A DNA stretch of 64,000 nt from Rhizobium sp. Q54 (lineage in GTDB: Bacteria > Pseudomonadota > Alphaproteobacteria > Rhizobiales > Xanthobacteraceae), in assembly GCA_945907045.1 (NCBI GenBank), contig CAMDSH010000003.1, forward strand, positions 94,653 to 158,652, written 5' to 3'. Under the pieces are notes generated by a model that had not been told where the DNA came from, ran no database searches, and saw only the letters and a program-made list of their open reading frames with translations. This document shows positions 18,266 to 29,300 of this stretch, one piece after another (positions within the stretch are counted from its first letter, which is position 1; the number at the start of each line of letters is the position of its first letter). The position numbers were made by a program, and so were the translations under genes.

Positions 18266-20967
18266 ACGCGCCCGCACAGCATCCGCCCGCCGTTCGTACG
18301 ACATGCCCTTATTGCGGCGTCGGTTGCGGCGTGCTGGCCAAGCCGGACGGCCGCGGCGGCGCGGTGATTGCCGGCGACCCCGCGCATCCGGCGAACTACG
18401 GCCGGTTGTGTTCGAAGGGTTCGGCGCTCGGCGAGACGCTCGGACTTGAAAGCCGTTTGCTGCATCCGATGCTTCGCCAAGCTGACGGCGCTTATGCGAA
18501 AGCCAGTTGGCCGGGCGCGCTCGATACGGTCGCCGATGGTTTCCGCCGGATCGTCGAGCGCGACGGGCCTAGCGCGGTCGCCTTCTATCTGTCGGGCCAG
18601 TTGCTGACGGAGGATTATTACGTCGCCAACAAGCTGATGAAGGGCTTCATCGGCAGCGCGAATGTCGACACCAATTCGCGCCTGTGCATGGCGTCTTCGG
18701 TTGCGGGCCATCGCCGCGCTTTCGGCGCCGACACCGTGCCGGGCATCTACGCCGACCTCGACGAGGCCGATTTGATCGTGCTCGTCGGCTCCAATGCCGC
18801 GTGGTGTCACCCCGTGCTGTTCCAGCGCATGGTGAAAAACCGGCAGGAACGCGGCGCGAAAATCGTGGTGATCGATCCGCGCCGCACGGCGACCGGCGAT
18901 GAGGCCGATCTTTTTCTCTCCGTCACGCCCGGCATGGATACAGCGTTGTTTAGTGGGCTGCTGGTGCATCTCGCGGAACATGGCGCGCTGGATGATAAAT
19001 ATATCGCCGCGTACACGGTCGGCTTTGATGCAGCTATCGCGCGCGCGCGCGAGATTGCGCCGGATGCCGCTGCCGCCGCCAAAGCCACCGGTCTCGCCGA
19101 ATCCGATGTCATCCGTTTCTTTGAATTGTTCCGGGCGACGCCGCGCGTTGTCACCTGTTTTTCGCAGGGCGTGAACCAGTCGGCGCAAGGCACCGACAAG
19201 GTCAACGCCATCATCAATTGTCATCTTGCGACGGGACGCATCGGCAAGCCCGGCATGGGCCCGTTTTCGCTCACCGGACAACCGAACGCGATGGGCGGCC
19301 GCGAGGTCGGCGGGCTTGCCAATCAGCTCGCCGCGCACATGGGATTTTCGCAAGAGGAAATCGACCGCGTTGGGTGCTTCTGGCATGCGCCGCGCATGGT
19401 GGCGGGCGAGGGCCTCAAGGCCGTGCAGATGTTCGATGCGATCGAGCGCGGAGAGATCAAGGCGCTGTGGGTGATGGCGACCAATCCGGCGGTATCGCTT
19501 CCGCGCGCCGGCGCCGTTCGCGAAGCACTGGGAAAGCTGGAACTTTTCGTCGTGTCCGAGAACGTGCTCTCCAACGACACGATGAACGCCGGGGCGCATG
19601 TGCTGCTCCCTGCAAGTGCGTGGGGCGAGAAGGACGGCACGGTGACAAATTCCGAGCGGTGCATATCTCGCCAGCGGCCATTTCTCCCGGCGCCTGGCGA
19701 GGCGAAGCCTGACTGGTGGATCGTCGCGCAAGTCGCGCGCCGCATGGGTTTTATCGAAGCGTTTGATTATCGAACCGCGGCGGACGTGTTCCGCGAACAC
19801 GCGGCGCTGTCAATGTTTGAAAACGATGGCGCGCGCGATTTCGACATTGGCGCCCTTGCGGCGATCCCGGATGAGAAATTCGATGCGCTCGATCCGGTGC
19901 TGTGGCCGTTGCGCGCTGGAGTGGAGAAGCAAAAGACGCGGTTTTTTGCGGATGGCGGCTTCTTCACGTCTGATCGCAAGGCCCGCTTCATCGCGCCGGA
20001 GCGCCCGTCGCCGCAGTCGGATACTTCCGCTGAATATTCATTGCGTCTGAACACTGGCCGCGTACGCGATCAGTGGCATACGATGACGCGTTCAGGCTTG
20101 AGCCCCCGCCTCGGCGCACATTCGCCGGAACCGTTTGTCGAGGTGAACCCTGCGGATGCAGATGCTGCGAATCTCATCAATGGTGAATTCGCGCAGGTGA
20201 CGACGCCGTATGGAAGCTGCCTGCTTAAGGTGATCGTCAGCGAAGGCCAGCAACGCGGTTCGCTGTTTGCGCCGATCCACTGGAGCGGCGAGACCGCTTC
20301 ATCGGCGCGCGTCGGTGAACTGGTGATGCCGACGACCGATCCGTTCTCCGGTCAGCCCGAAGCAAAGGCGACGCCGGTTTCCATTTCGCCGGTTGCGTTC
20401 CGTTATCGCGGCTTTGCGCTGGCGCGGGAAAAAGTTTCGTTTCCGTCAGGCACATGGTGGTCGCGCGTGGCGGTCTCGGGCGGCATCGGTTTCCTGTTCG
20501 CGACTGACGAGGCTCCCGCCGCCTGGAGCGCGCATGCCCGCGCCATGTTGGGCGCGGAAACGGAACTTGCCGAATACACGGATGTGCCGCGCGGGCTTTA
20601 TCGCGCGGCGGCGTTTAATGAAGGCCGGCTCGATGGATGTCTTTTCCTCGCGCCGTCCGGTTCCGCGCCAAACTGGGATGTGGTTCGCGCGCTGTTCGAG
20701 AGCGAAACGCTGGGCGAGACCGAGCGCCGCGTTCTTTTGTCGGGACGTTCGGCCGAAGGTTTAGTCGAATCCGGCCCTGTGATCTGCGCCTGCTTCGGTG
20801 TTGGGCTCGCCGTCATTCGCGACGCTATCTCAAGCGGAGCCGCATCGAGTGTCGAGGACATCGGCCGCGCGCTGAAAGCCGGAACGAATTGCGGTTCTTG
20901 TTTGCCGGAGCTTAAAAAGATTGTCGCCCAAAGGAAAAGCCATGAGCATCTCGCGCACGCCGTCTGA
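18262..20967 (+). CDS. nasA: Assimilatory molybdopterin nitrate reductase catalytic subunit with C-terminal BFD-like [2Fe-2S]
   Basis: TTCPYCGVGCGVLA 4Fe-4S motif; GQPNAMGGREVGGLANQLAAH; C-term CACFGVG...GTNCGSCLPELKKIV. Confidence 0.9.
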   Translation: MNAPAQHPPAVRTTCPYCGVGCGVLAKPDGRGGAVIAGDPAHPANYGRLCSKGSALGETLGLESRLLHPMLRQADGAYAKASWPGALDTVADGFRRIVERDGPSAVAFYLSGQLLTEDYYVANKLMKGFIGSANVDTNSRLCMASSVAGHRRAFGADTVPGIYADLDEADLIVLVGSNAAWCHPVLFQRMVKNRQERGAKIVVIDPRRTATGDEADLFLSVTPGMDTALFSGLLVHLAEHGALDDKYIAAYTVGFDAAIARAREIAPDAAAAAKATGLAESDVIRFFELFRATPRVVTCFSQGVNQSAQGTDKVNAIINCHLATGRIGKPGMGPFSLTGQPNAMGGREVGGLANQLAAHMGFSQEEIDRVGCFWHAPRMVAGEGLKAVQMFDAIERGEIKALWVMATNPAVSLPRAGAVREALGKLELFVVSENVLSNDTMNAGAHVLLPASAWGEKDGTVTNSERCISRQRPFLPAPGEAKPDWWIVAQVARRMGFIEAFDYRTAADVFREHAALSMFENDGARDFDIGALAAIPDEKFDALDPVLWPLRAGVEKQKTRFFADGGFFTSDRKARFIAPERPSPQSDTSAEYSLRLNTGRVRDQWHTMTRSGLSPRLGAHSPEPFVEVNPADADAANLINGEFAQVTTPYGSCLLKVIVSEGQQRGSLFAPIHWSGETASSARVGELVMPTTDPFSGQPEAKATPVSISPVAFRYRGFALAREKVSFPSGTWWSRVAVSGGIGFLFATDEAPAAWSAHARAMLGAETELAEYTDVPRGLYRAAAFNEGRLDGCLFLAPSGSAPNWDVVRALFESETLGETERRVLLSGRSAEGLVESGPVICACFGVGLAVIRDAISSGAASSVEDIGRALKAGTNCGSCLPELKKIVAQRKSHEHLAHAV

Positions 20968-22417
20968 AACGCGTCCTCCCCGCATGGAAACGCTGGCGCG
21001 CTTGCCGGTGTTCTTCGCGCTTGAGGGCAAACGCGCCGTGGTCGCGGGCAACAGCGCGGCGGTCGCCTGGAAGGCGGAACTGCTGGCGGCGGCGGGCGCG
21101 GCGATCGATCTTTATGCGCCCCTCGCGAGTGAGGAACTTCGTGCGGTCGCGCGTGAATTCGATTTGATTCGTCTCAATCCACGTTCGTGGCAGGCTGGCG
21201 ATTTTGCAGGCGCGGCCATCGCGGTCGGCGGCTGCGACGATGAAGACGAGGCTGCCCGCTTCGCGGCTGCCGCGCGCGCTGCCGGGGTGCCGGTCAACGT
21301 CATCGACAAACCGGCGTTCTGCGATTTCGCTTTCGGCTCCATCGTCAATCGTTCTCCCCTGGTCATTAGCATCTCGACCGACGGTGCCGCGCCGGTTTTC
21401 GCGCAGGCGATCCGTGCCAAGCTCGAGGCAATGCTGCCGCACGGTTTCGCGTTGTGGGCGAAGGCCGCGCGCCGCTGGCGGGCAGGGGTGCAATCGTCCG
21501 GTTTGTCTTTCGCGGGCCGCCGCCGGTTCTGGCAGATTTTCACCGCGCATGCTTTGCGTAATCCCGGCAATGCGCCAACCGAATCCGACTTCGATTCGTT
21601 CGCGGGCGTTGCGCGGGCGGAAGGCGTTGCGGTGGACAGCGGTTCGGTCGTGCTTGTGGGCGCCGGCCCCGGCGATCCCGAATTGCTCACGCTGCGTGCC
21701 GTGCGCGCGCTGCAATCCGCCGACGTCATTCTGTTCGACGATCTCGTCGCGCCGGAAGTGCTCGACTTTGCCCGCCGTGAGGCGAAGAAAATGTTGGTCG
21801 GAAAAACCGGCGGCGGCCCGTCGTGCAAGCAGGCGGATATCAACGCGCTGATGGTCTCGCTCGCCAAAGGCGGCAAACGCGTCGTGCGCCTCAAGGGGGG
21901 CGACCCGATGATTTTCGGCCGGGCGGGGGAGGAGATCGCGGCCTGCCGCGCCGCCGGAATTTCCGTTGAAGTCGTGCCGGGCATCAGCGCCGCGCAAGGC
22001 GTCGCCAGCCGCCTCGGCGTCTCCCTCACCCATCGCCGCTACGCACGCCGTCTTCAATATGTCACCGGCCACGCCGAAAATGGTGGCCTGCCTGCGGATC
22101 TTGATTGGAAAAGTCTCGCCGATCCCGCCGCGACCACCGCCATCTATATGCCGAAAAAGACACTGGCCGAATTCGCCGCGAAGGCTATCGCGCATGGTCT
22201 CGATGCATCGACGCCGGCGATCGCAGTTTCGAAAGCAACGCGGCCCGATGAGACGATCGTTACCGGAACGCTCGGCAACCTGCCGGAGCGGCTTGTGGCT
22301 GCGGGCTTGAGCGGTCCGGTTATGGTATTGGTCGGCCGCGTTGCCGCCGATTACGCCGCGGATGCCACGCTCACAGCGCCGCGGTCGTCTGCACCTCGAC
22401 GAGAAATGCTTCGTTGA
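20942..22417 (+). CDS. cysG: Sirohaem synthase / uroporphyrinogen-III C-methyltransferase
   Basis: N-terminal dehydrogenase-like domain; VGAGPGDPELLTLRAVRALQSADVILFDDLV, VRLKGGDPMIFGRAGEE. Confidence 0.9.
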   Translation: MSISRTPSETRPPRMETLARLPVFFALEGKRAVVAGNSAAVAWKAELLAAAGAAIDLYAPLASEELRAVAREFDLIRLNPRSWQAGDFAGAAIAVGGCDDEDEAARFAAAARAAGVPVNVIDKPAFCDFAFGSIVNRSPLVISISTDGAAPVFAQAIRAKLEAMLPHGFALWAKAARRWRAGVQSSGLSFAGRRRFWQIFTAHALRNPGNAPTESDFDSFAGVARAEGVAVDSGSVVLVGAGPGDPELLTLRAVRALQSADVILFDDLVAPEVLDFARREAKKMLVGKTGGGPSCKQADINALMVSLAKGGKRVVRLKGGDPMIFGRAGEEIAACRAAGISVEVVPGISAAQGVASRLGVSLTHRRYARRLQYVTGHAENGGLPADLDWKSLADPAATTAIYMPKKTLAEFAAKAIAHGLDASTPAIAVSKATRPDETIVTGTLGNLPERLVAAGLSGPVMVLVGRVAADYAADATLTAPRSSAPRREMLR

Positions 22418-22778
22418 CCAGACGGTCAACCATCAGCAGCGTGTTCGGCGGATAGACGCCGTTCGGAAACATTTTCGGAAATTCACGCAGACGGTATTTC
22501 ATGAATTTGGGAATGTCCTGCGAGTGCACGAGATAGGTCGTGAACTGCGCGACATTGCCCCATCCGGCGCCGACCGCACGCAACGCAGCCTCGATGTTGG
22601 CGAACACCTGCACGCATTGCGCGTCGAAGTCGTCGGCGCCGACGATCTTGCCGTCCTTGTCGGCCGAGAGCTGTCCGGCGATGAAGGCGAACTCGGACGC
22701 CTTCACCCGCGTTATATGGGAGTACTGCCCCATCGGCTTTGCGAGCGTGTCGGGATTGAAAATCTTCAGCTCGGCCAT
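22371..22778 (-). CDS. RidA-family protein
   Basis: FIAGQLSADKDG, QVFANIEAALRAVGAGWGNVAQFTTYLV; convergent, overlaps cysG 3' end by 47 bp. Confidence 0.85.
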   Translation of the reverse strand: MAELKIFNPDTLAKPMGQYSHITRVKASEFAFIAGQLSADKDGKIVGADDFDAQCVQVFANIEAALRAVGAGWGNVAQFTTYLVHSQDIPKFMKYRLREFPKMFPNGVYPPNTLLMVDRLVNEAFLVEVQTTAAL

Positions 22779-22807
22779 AGGGCAGTTTCCGTTTTGCGCG
22801 GTTGCGG

Positions 22808-23785
22808 CTAGTCGGCGGTCACGCCACTCGCCTTGATCGGCGCTTCCCACTTCTTGATTTCGCTGACCACAAACTTGCCGAGATATTCCGGGCTCTGCCG
22901 GTCTGGCGTCGCAACCGTGGCGCCGAGACCCTGCAGCTTTTCACGAACCGCCGGGGTTGTGATGGCGGCGACTGCGGCGGCATTAAGTTTTTTCACGATT
23001 GCGGCCGGCGCGCCTTTCGGCAGGAACAGTGAGCTCCAGGTATAAGCCTCGAGATTGTTGACGCCCTGCTCGCGGGCGGTCGGCAGATTCGGCAGCACCG
23101 GCGAGCGTTCCTTGGTCATGATCGCGAGCGCCTTGATGGTGCCGGCGTCGATCTGCGGCTTCGCGGTCGCGATGATCTCGCACAGGAAATCGATGCGGCC
23201 CGCATGCAGGTCCTGCATCGCCGGTCCGGTGCCGCGATACGGTACGTGGGTGATATTGGTGCCCATCGCGGTGTTGAGTACGACGCAGCCGAGATGCGTG
23301 GCCGAGCCCGCGCCGGCGGAGCCGAACTGCATCTTTGTTTGGTTTTCTTTGGCGTAAGCGATGAATTCTTTCAGATTGTTCGCTGGCAAGTCCTTGCGCA
23401 CGGTGAGCGCGATCGGCGTCTCGGCGAGGAAAGCAACGGGCGTGAAGTCTGTCGCCGCGTTATAGGCGGGCTTCTTGTAAAGCGTCTGGTTCTGCGCGTG
23501 CGTTCCGACGCTGCCGAGCACCATCGTGTAACCATCGGGTGCCGCATCGGCCACGCGCTTGGAGCCGGTCATGCCGCCGGCACCGCCGACGTTCTCGATC
23601 ACGATCTGCTGGCCCAGTACTTCGCCCATGCGCTGGGCGATGATGCGGCCGAGCGTGTCTTGCGGGCCGCCCGCCGCGAACGGGACCACCAGAGTCACCG
23701 GGCGGTTGGGGTAGTCTTGCCCGAAGGCGTTGGCGGTGAGCGCCAGCATGCCAGCGAGCGCGATACCGATGATTTTTTTCAGCAT
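22808..23785 (-). CDS. Bug/TctC-family tripartite tricarboxylate transporter substrate-binding protein
   Basis: YPNRPVTLVVPFAAGGPQDTLGRIIAQRM with signal peptide. Confidence 0.9.
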   Translation of the reverse strand: MLKKIIGIALAGMLALTANAFGQDYPNRPVTLVVPFAAGGPQDTLGRIIAQRMGEVLGQQIVIENVGGAGGMTGSKRVADAAPDGYTMVLGSVGTHAQNQTLYKKPAYNAATDFTPVAFLAETPIALTVRKDLPANNLKEFIAYAKENQTKMQFGSAGAGSATHLGCVVLNTAMGTNITHVPYRGTGPAMQDLHAGRIDFLCEIIATAKPQIDAGTIKALAIMTKERSPVLPNLPTAREQGVNNLEAYTWSSLFLPKGAPAAIVKKLNAAAVAAITTPAVREKLQGLGATVATPDRQSPEYLGKFVVSEIKKWEAPIKASGVTAD

Positions 23786-23887
23786 GGTTTCCTCCACATA
23801 AACATGAGTATTTTTGATCTGTTGGAGCGCAGATTCGCCCCCTTGCGGGCGGCGGTCAAGCCGTCAAAAGCGGCACTTTAGTGCAAC

Positions 23888-25081
23888 TTAGCCAACTTCG
23901 ACGACTTCTTCCGGGAATTGATGCAGCCGGTCGCCGGGCCCGTTGCCGCCGATAATGTAATTGTCGCACAGCCAGTTGAGGTAACCGGCGTGGATATAAG
24001 TCGGGTGCACGACGATGTTCATGTTCTTCTCGATCATCATCGGCTCGTCGTGGCGCACCAGCGGCCGCTCGACCAGATCGTAGCCCTGGCCATGGCAATA
24101 AAGCCGCGCCTCGGCCGGACGGCCGTTCTTGCTCATGAATGTGTTGAACGCGTCCCAGATGTCCTTGCACGACGCGCCGGGCTTGAGCAGGTCGAGCGTC
24201 ATGCGGCGCGCTTCCATGCAGAAGGCGAGTTCGTCCTTCATCGCCTGCGGCACCTTGCCGACCACGCAGGAACGGCCGAGTTCGGTGTACATGCCGCCGG
24301 GGCCGTTGTCCTCGACGAGCAGCGCGATCTGGTCGCCCTTCTGGATGACGCGGTTTTGCAGATGGCGATTTGAAAATTTCGACGGCTTGCCGAGCGGCAT
24401 CGAGGCGCAAAGATAAATGCCGTTCTCGCTGCCGTGAGTTTGGCTGTAGAGTTGCGCAACAGCGGCGACTTCGACGTCGCGCATGCCGGGTTTCACGGCG
24501 GCGAACGCCGCGCGCATCGCGCCGTCCTGCATCAGCGCAGCGCGCTTGACCAGTTCCAGTTCTTCCGGACTTTTGATGACTTTAATTCTATCGACCATCT
24601 CTGAGGCATCGACGATGCGCGCGTTCGGGAATTTGCGTTTGACGTAATCCACCAGCGCGAACGACATCTGGTAGGTGCCGAGAATGCCGATGGTCGCTTT
24701 TGCAAACGGCTCCAGCGCCGTGGCGGCGAGTTCGGGATCGTAGTCCTTGGTGTAGTGCGCTGAGGCATAGCTCGGCGTGGTCAGCAGCCGCTTGACGCCG
24801 CGCCATGACTGATCGCCTTGCGCCGTCGCCTCGCTGCCGCCGAACGGACCCTGACAGACCACCGTCATCTCGTCGTCGCGCGGAAACACCACCGTGTTGG
24901 GATAGCCGTTGGTCGCCGGCATGTCGGTGAAATATTTGACGTAGCCGCCCATGTGATCGTTGTTGTTCTGCATCAGCAGAACGTCGATCTTTTCCTTTTG
25001 CATGGCGGTGCGCACCGCGGTCCAGCGGCGCTCGAGTTCGCCGGTCGAGACCGGCGTGTTCAATCGTTCCGACAAGGCCAT
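23888..25081 (-). CDS. M24-family metallopeptidase (Xaa-Pro peptidase-like)
   Basis: Creatinase/M24 N-terminal and C-terminal domains; HGQGYDLVERPLV. Confidence 0.85.
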   Translation of the reverse strand: MALSERLNTPVSTGELERRWTAVRTAMQKEKIDVLLMQNNNDHMGGYVKYFTDMPATNGYPNTVVFPRDDEMTVVCQGPFGGSEATAQGDQSWRGVKRLLTTPSYASAHYTKDYDPELAATALEPFAKATIGILGTYQMSFALVDYVKRKFPNARIVDASEMVDRIKVIKSPEELELVKRAALMQDGAMRAAFAAVKPGMRDVEVAAVAQLYSQTHGSENGIYLCASMPLGKPSKFSNRHLQNRVIQKGDQIALLVEDNGPGGMYTELGRSCVVGKVPQAMKDELAFCMEARRMTLDLLKPGASCKDIWDAFNTFMSKNGRPAEARLYCHGQGYDLVERPLVRHDEPMMIEKNMNIVVHPTYIHAGYLNWLCDNYIIGGNGPGDRLHQFPEEVVEVG

Positions 25082-25085
25082 GCTG

Positions 25086-26057
25086 TTAAACTCCCCAGGA
25101 GGCGGGCTTGCGCACGATGTTGATCATAGCTTTGGGATCGCCGCCAAGAAACTTGCCCATATTGCCCGCGATGGTCGGCATCGCGCGGTCTTCGTAGCCA
25201 TGCGAATAGCCGCCGAGATGCGAAAAGATCATCAGGTTCTTGGTCTTCCATAACGGATTGTCGGCGGGAAGCGGCTCCTGCGCGAACACATCAAGCGCGG
25301 CGCCGGCGATTTCCCCAGCTTCGAGCGCCTTGATCAGCGCCGGCTCATCGACGACGCCACCGCGCGCGACATTCACGAGGTATGCAGAAGGCTTCATCGC
25401 GGCGAATACCTTGCCGCCGATGATGCCGCGCGTCTCGGCGGTGAGCGGCGTGAGCGCCACCAGATAATCGAGTTCGCCAGCTATTTTCACGAGATCGTCG
25501 CGATGCACCATGCGGTCAAAGTCAGTCGCGCTGCGCAACGAGGAACTTATGCCGATGACGGTCATGCCGAATTGCTTGCAGATCGGCGCGATATATTCCG
25601 CGATCAGGCCGACGCCGAGAATGCCGGCGGTTTTGCCATCGAGCAGGTTCGCCGGCCAGCGCTCCCACGCGCTCTTGCCTTGCGCGTGCGTGGCGCGCGG
25701 CAGGTCGCGTGCGAGCGAAAGCATGTAGGAGATGGCGGCTTCCGACACCGGCGGGCCGTGGATGCCGCGCACGTTGGTGACCAGCACCTCTTTGCCGAGC
25801 GAGGGCAGATCGACGATGTTATCGACGCCGGTGCCAAGGGCCTGGATCCATTTCAGCTTTGGCGCGTCGCGCACCACATGGTCGGCCATCGGCGGCGAAA
25901 AGCACAACAGGATGTCGGTTTCGGCAATGTAGGGCCCGACATCGTTATGATGTCCGACCACATTGATGGTCAGTTGCGGGTAACGCTCCAGCAGCATGGC
26001 CTTGTAACGGGCCCGCATCGCTTCCTGGACTTCGGTGAGGATCAGCACGTTTGGCAT
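25086..26057 (-). CDS. D-isomer-specific 2-hydroxyacid dehydrogenase
   Basis: GILGVGLIAEYIAPICKQFG, VNVARGGVVDEPALIKAL. Confidence 0.88.
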   Translation of the reverse strand: MPNVLILTEVQEAMRARYKAMLLERYPQLTINVVGHHNDVGPYIAETDILLCFSPPMADHVVRDAPKLKWIQALGTGVDNIVDLPSLGKEVLVTNVRGIHGPPVSEAAISYMLSLARDLPRATHAQGKSAWERWPANLLDGKTAGILGVGLIAEYIAPICKQFGMTVIGISSSLRSATDFDRMVHRDDLVKIAGELDYLVALTPLTAETRGIIGGKVFAAMKPSAYLVNVARGGVVDEPALIKALEAGEIAGAALDVFAQEPLPADNPLWKTKNLMIFSHLGGYSHGYEDRAMPTIAGNMGKFLGGDPKAMINIVRKPASWGV

Positions 26058-26188
26058 GGAGGCGCACGTATAGTGGCAAATCAGGTATGAGGAAATAACC
26101 GTCATGCGCAGGTGACCCGCATTGTGGGTCTGCGCTAATATCGGTGGAGCCCGCGCCTGAAGGCGCCCTGTGAGAAGGATGAATTGCC

Positions 26189-26401
26189 ATGCAGAACCTG
26201 CCGATCGATTTTGCGACCGTGAACTGGGTGTATGTCGGGGTTCTGGCGGTGTTCGCCTTCTTCGCTACCGTGGTCGGAAACCTGCTCTCGTTCAATCATC
26301 GCGGGTTGGCGGCCATCCTTGCAGCGGTGATTTTCGCCGCAATTTTCATCGCCTGGACATATTTTCCGCACGGCCTGCCGCTCCCGACCCGTCTGGGGTG
26401 A
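26189..26401 (+). CDS. Small hypothetical membrane protein (70 aa)
   Basis: Two predicted TM helices; ORF in intergenic space. Confidence 0.55.
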   Translation: MQNLPIDFATVNWVYVGVLAVFAFFATVVGNLLSFNHRGLAAILAAVIFAAIFIAWTYFPHGLPLPTRLG

Positions 26402-26504
26402 TCCTTGGCTGATTTTGCGGCGGGGCCTTTTGCATAGGCCGGTTGACCTTTTGCGAGGTCCGGCTATGCAAGATGATCGTTGCCGGGATTTTTAGTGGTG
26501 TTGG

Positions 26505-27206
26505 ATGAAGAAAGTTTATCCCGACGCGCGTGCCGCGTTGTCAGGCCTGCTCAAGGACGGGATGCTGATCATGGCCGGAGGTTTCGGCCTGTGCGGCATT
26601 CCTGAAGCCTTGATCCTCGCCATTCGCGACTCCGGGGTGAAAAATCTCACGATCGTGTCCAACAACGCGGGCGTGGACGGCGCAGGCCTCGGCCTGCTGC
26701 TGGAGACGCGGCAGGTGAAGAAGATGATCTCGTCCTATGTGGGCGAGAACAAATTGTTCGCGCAGCAATACCTCGCCAAGGAACTGGAAATCGAATTCAA
26801 CCCGCAAGGCACGCTGGCCGAGCGCATCCGCGCGGGCGGCGCGGGCATTCCCGCCTTCTTCACGCGCACCGGCGCCGGCACGCTGATCGCCGAAGGCAAG
26901 GAAGAGCGCGAGTTCGACGGCGAGAAATACATCATGGAACGCGGGATCGTCGCGGACTTGTCGGTCGTGCATGCCTGGAAGGGCGATACCGAAGGCAATC
27001 TCGTTTACCGCAAGACCGCGCGCAATTTTAATCCGATGATGGCGACGGCCGGCAAGGTGACGGTCGCCGAGGTGGAAAATCTGGTGGAGCCCGGAAACGT
27101 CGATCCCGACCTCATCATCACGCCGGGTGTCTACGTCAAGCGCATCGTTCATGTGCCGGATGCTGTGAAGCACATCGAGCAGCGCACCGTGCGCAAGCGC
27201 GCGTGA
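26505..27206 (+). CDS. 3-oxoacid CoA-transferase subunit A
   Basis: [35 protein letters not shown]. Confidence 0.9.
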   Translation: MKKVYPDARAALSGLLKDGMLIMAGGFGLCGIPEALILAIRDSGVKNLTIVSNNAGVDGAGLGLLLETRQVKKMISSYVGENKLFAQQYLAKELEIEFNPQGTLAERIRAGGAGIPAFFTRTGAGTLIAEGKEEREFDGEKYIMERGIVADLSVVHAWKGDTEGNLVYRKTARNFNPMMATAGKVTVAEVENLVEPGNVDPDLIITPGVYVKRIVHVPDAVKHIEQRTVRKRA

Positions 27207-27219
27207 AGGGAGATTAGGA

Positions 27220-27873
27220 ATGCCCTGGACCCGTGAGCAGATGGCCGAGCGCGCCGCGAAGGAATTGCGCGACGGCTTTTACGTCAATCTCGGCATCGGC
27301 ATTCCGACGCTGGTGTCGAATTACATTCCCGACGGCATGAGCGTGCAGCTGCAAAGCGAGAACGGCATGCTTGGGTTCGGCCCGTTTCCTTACGAAGGCG
27401 ACGAGGACCCCGACCTCATCAACGCCGGCAAGCAGACGATCACGGAATTGCCGACCACGAGCTTTTTCTCGTCAGCCGATTCATTTGCCATGATCCGCGG
27501 CGGCCACATCGACCTTTCCATCCTTGGCGCCATGCAGGTGGCGGAGAACGGCGATCTCGCCAACTGGATGATCCCCGGCAAGATGGTCAAGGGAATGGGC
27601 GGTGCGATGGACCTCGTCGCCGGCGTTAAAAAAGTCGTCGTGGTGATGGAGCACACCGCCAAGGACGATCCCAAACTATTGCAGAAATGCAATCTGCCGC
27701 TCACTGGAGCTGGCGTCGTCGATATGGTGGTCACCGATCTGGGCGTCTTCACCATCGACAAGAAGAACGCTGGTGGGATGACGCTGATCGAGCTTGCGCC
27801 CGACGTGACGCTCGACGAGATCAGGAAAAAGACTCAGGCGAAGTTCAAGGTCGACGCCAAGCTCAAGCACTAA
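27220..27873 (+). CDS. 3-oxoacid CoA-transferase subunit B
   Basis: [28 protein letters not shown]. Confidence 0.9.
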   Translation: MPWTREQMAERAAKELRDGFYVNLGIGIPTLVSNYIPDGMSVQLQSENGMLGFGPFPYEGDEDPDLINAGKQTITELPTTSFFSSADSFAMIRGGHIDLSILGAMQVAENGDLANWMIPGKMVKGMGGAMDLVAGVKKVVVVMEHTAKDDPKLLQKCNLPLTGAGVVDMVVTDLGVFTIDKKNAGGMTLIELAPDVTLDEIRKKTQAKFKVDAKLKH

Positions 27874-29282
27874 CGTGGCGCGGCGAGCGGCGATTTTGCG
27901 CGGCTGACGTACGAACCTGCGCCGGGCGCGCCGACCAGCGCACCATCGCGCACCACGAACTTGCCGCGCAGTATAGTCGAGACCGGCCAGCCTTTGACGC
28001 TGAGCCCTTCATACGGCGTGTAGTCGCATCCGCCGTGCATCAGCTTTTGCGAAATCGTCACCTCGCGCTCCGGATCCCAGATCGCAATGTCGGCATCGCT
28101 TCCCGCCGCTATCGCGCCCTTCTGCGGATAGAGTCCGTAGGTCTTGGCGTGGTTGGTGGATGTGAGCGCGACGAATTCGTTCAGGCTGATGCGGCCTTTG
28201 CCGACGCCTTCCGAGAACAAAATGGGCAGTCGTGTTTCAATGCCGGGAATTCCGTTCGGCACCCAGCGGAACGACGTGCGCCCTTTCGGGTGCAGCTTGC
28301 CGTGCGGATCGTCGTAGCGGAAAGGGCAGTGGTCGGACGAGAACAGCGAAAAAATGCCCTGCTGCAATCCCTCCCAGCACGCTTGCTGGCTTGGCTCGTC
28401 GCGCGGCGGCGGCGAGCAGACGTATTTCGCGCCCTCCATGTTGAGGCCGCCCAAATCTTTTTCGGTCAGCACCAGATATTGCGGGCAGGTCTCGCCGTAG
28501 ATTTTCAGGCCGCGCGCCTGCGCTCGCGCGATCTCCTCCATCGCCGCGCGGTTAGAAACGTGCACGATCATGATCGGCACATCGACAATTTCCGCGAGCG
28601 AGATGGCGCGGTGCGTCGCCTCGCGCTCAACCGGAATAGGCCGCGACGCGGCGTGGAATTTCGGCGCGGTGTTGCCGGCGCGCTCCAGCCGGTCGGTAAG
28701 GAAGCGGATGGCATCGTAGTTTTCCGCGTGCACCATCACCAGCGCGCCGGTCTCGCGCGCCACGCTCATGACGTTGAGCATTTCCAGATCGGAAAGCGCG
28801 AGGCCCTCGTATGTCATGAACACCTTGAACGAGGTGTAGCCATCTTCCACTAGCGCGGGTAGTTCCTGACCCAGCACACGCTCGGTGGCGTCCGCGATGA
28901 TGAGATGGAAAGAGACATCGACGTAACATTTGCCGTCGGCCTTGGCGTGATAGTCCTTCACCACCTGACGCAATGACTCGCCCTTCTGCTGAAGTGCGAA
29001 GGGGAGCACCATTGTGTTGCCGCCGAATGCCGCCGCGCGCGTGCCCGAGGCAAAATCGTCCGCCATGACGATGCCGGGCGCAGAGGGCTGCGCGAGATGC
29101 ACGTGTGAATCGATGCCACCCGGCATCACCAGTTTGCCGGCCGCGTCCACCACCTCGCGCGCGTCGCTTAAGTTCTCGCCGAGTTCAGCGACTTTTCCGC
29201 CGCTGATGCCGACATCGCATTGCAACGTCTCGGTGTCGGTAACGACCGTGCCGCCGCGAATGATGGTGTCGAAGGTAATCAT
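27870..29282 (-). CDS. Dihydropyrimidinase/hydantoinase
   Basis: [21 protein letters not shown]; amidohydrolase family. Confidence 0.87.
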   Translation of the reverse strand: MITFDTIIRGGTVVTDTETLQCDVGISGGKVAELGENLSDAREVVDAAGKLVMPGGIDSHVHLAQPSAPGIVMADDFASGTRAAAFGGNTMVLPFALQQKGESLRQVVKDYHAKADGKCYVDVSFHLIIADATERVLGQELPALVEDGYTSFKVFMTYEGLALSDLEMLNVMSVARETGALVMVHAENYDAIRFLTDRLERAGNTAPKFHAASRPIPVEREATHRAISLAEIVDVPIMIVHVSNRAAMEEIARAQARGLKIYGETCPQYLVLTEKDLGGLNMEGAKYVCSPPPRDEPSQQACWEGLQQGIFSLFSSDHCPFRYDDPHGKLHPKGRTSFRWVPNGIPGIETRLPILFSEGVGKGRISLNEFVALTSTNHAKTYGLYPQKGAIAAGSDADIAIWDPEREVTISQKLMHGGCDYTPYEGLSVKGWPVSTILRGKFVVRDGALVGAPGAGSYVSRAKSPLAAPR

Positions 29283-29300
29283 GCCGATGTCTTTTTACCT

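Noticed and set aside
18100-19800. 566-aa minus-strand ORF antisense to nitrate reductase
   Set aside because: Antisense shadow of a high-GC gene; His/Arg/Ala-rich with no recognisable domain
20912-22429. 505-aa minus-strand ORF antisense to cysG
   Set aside because: Shadow ORF; cysG has clear family motifs on the plus strand
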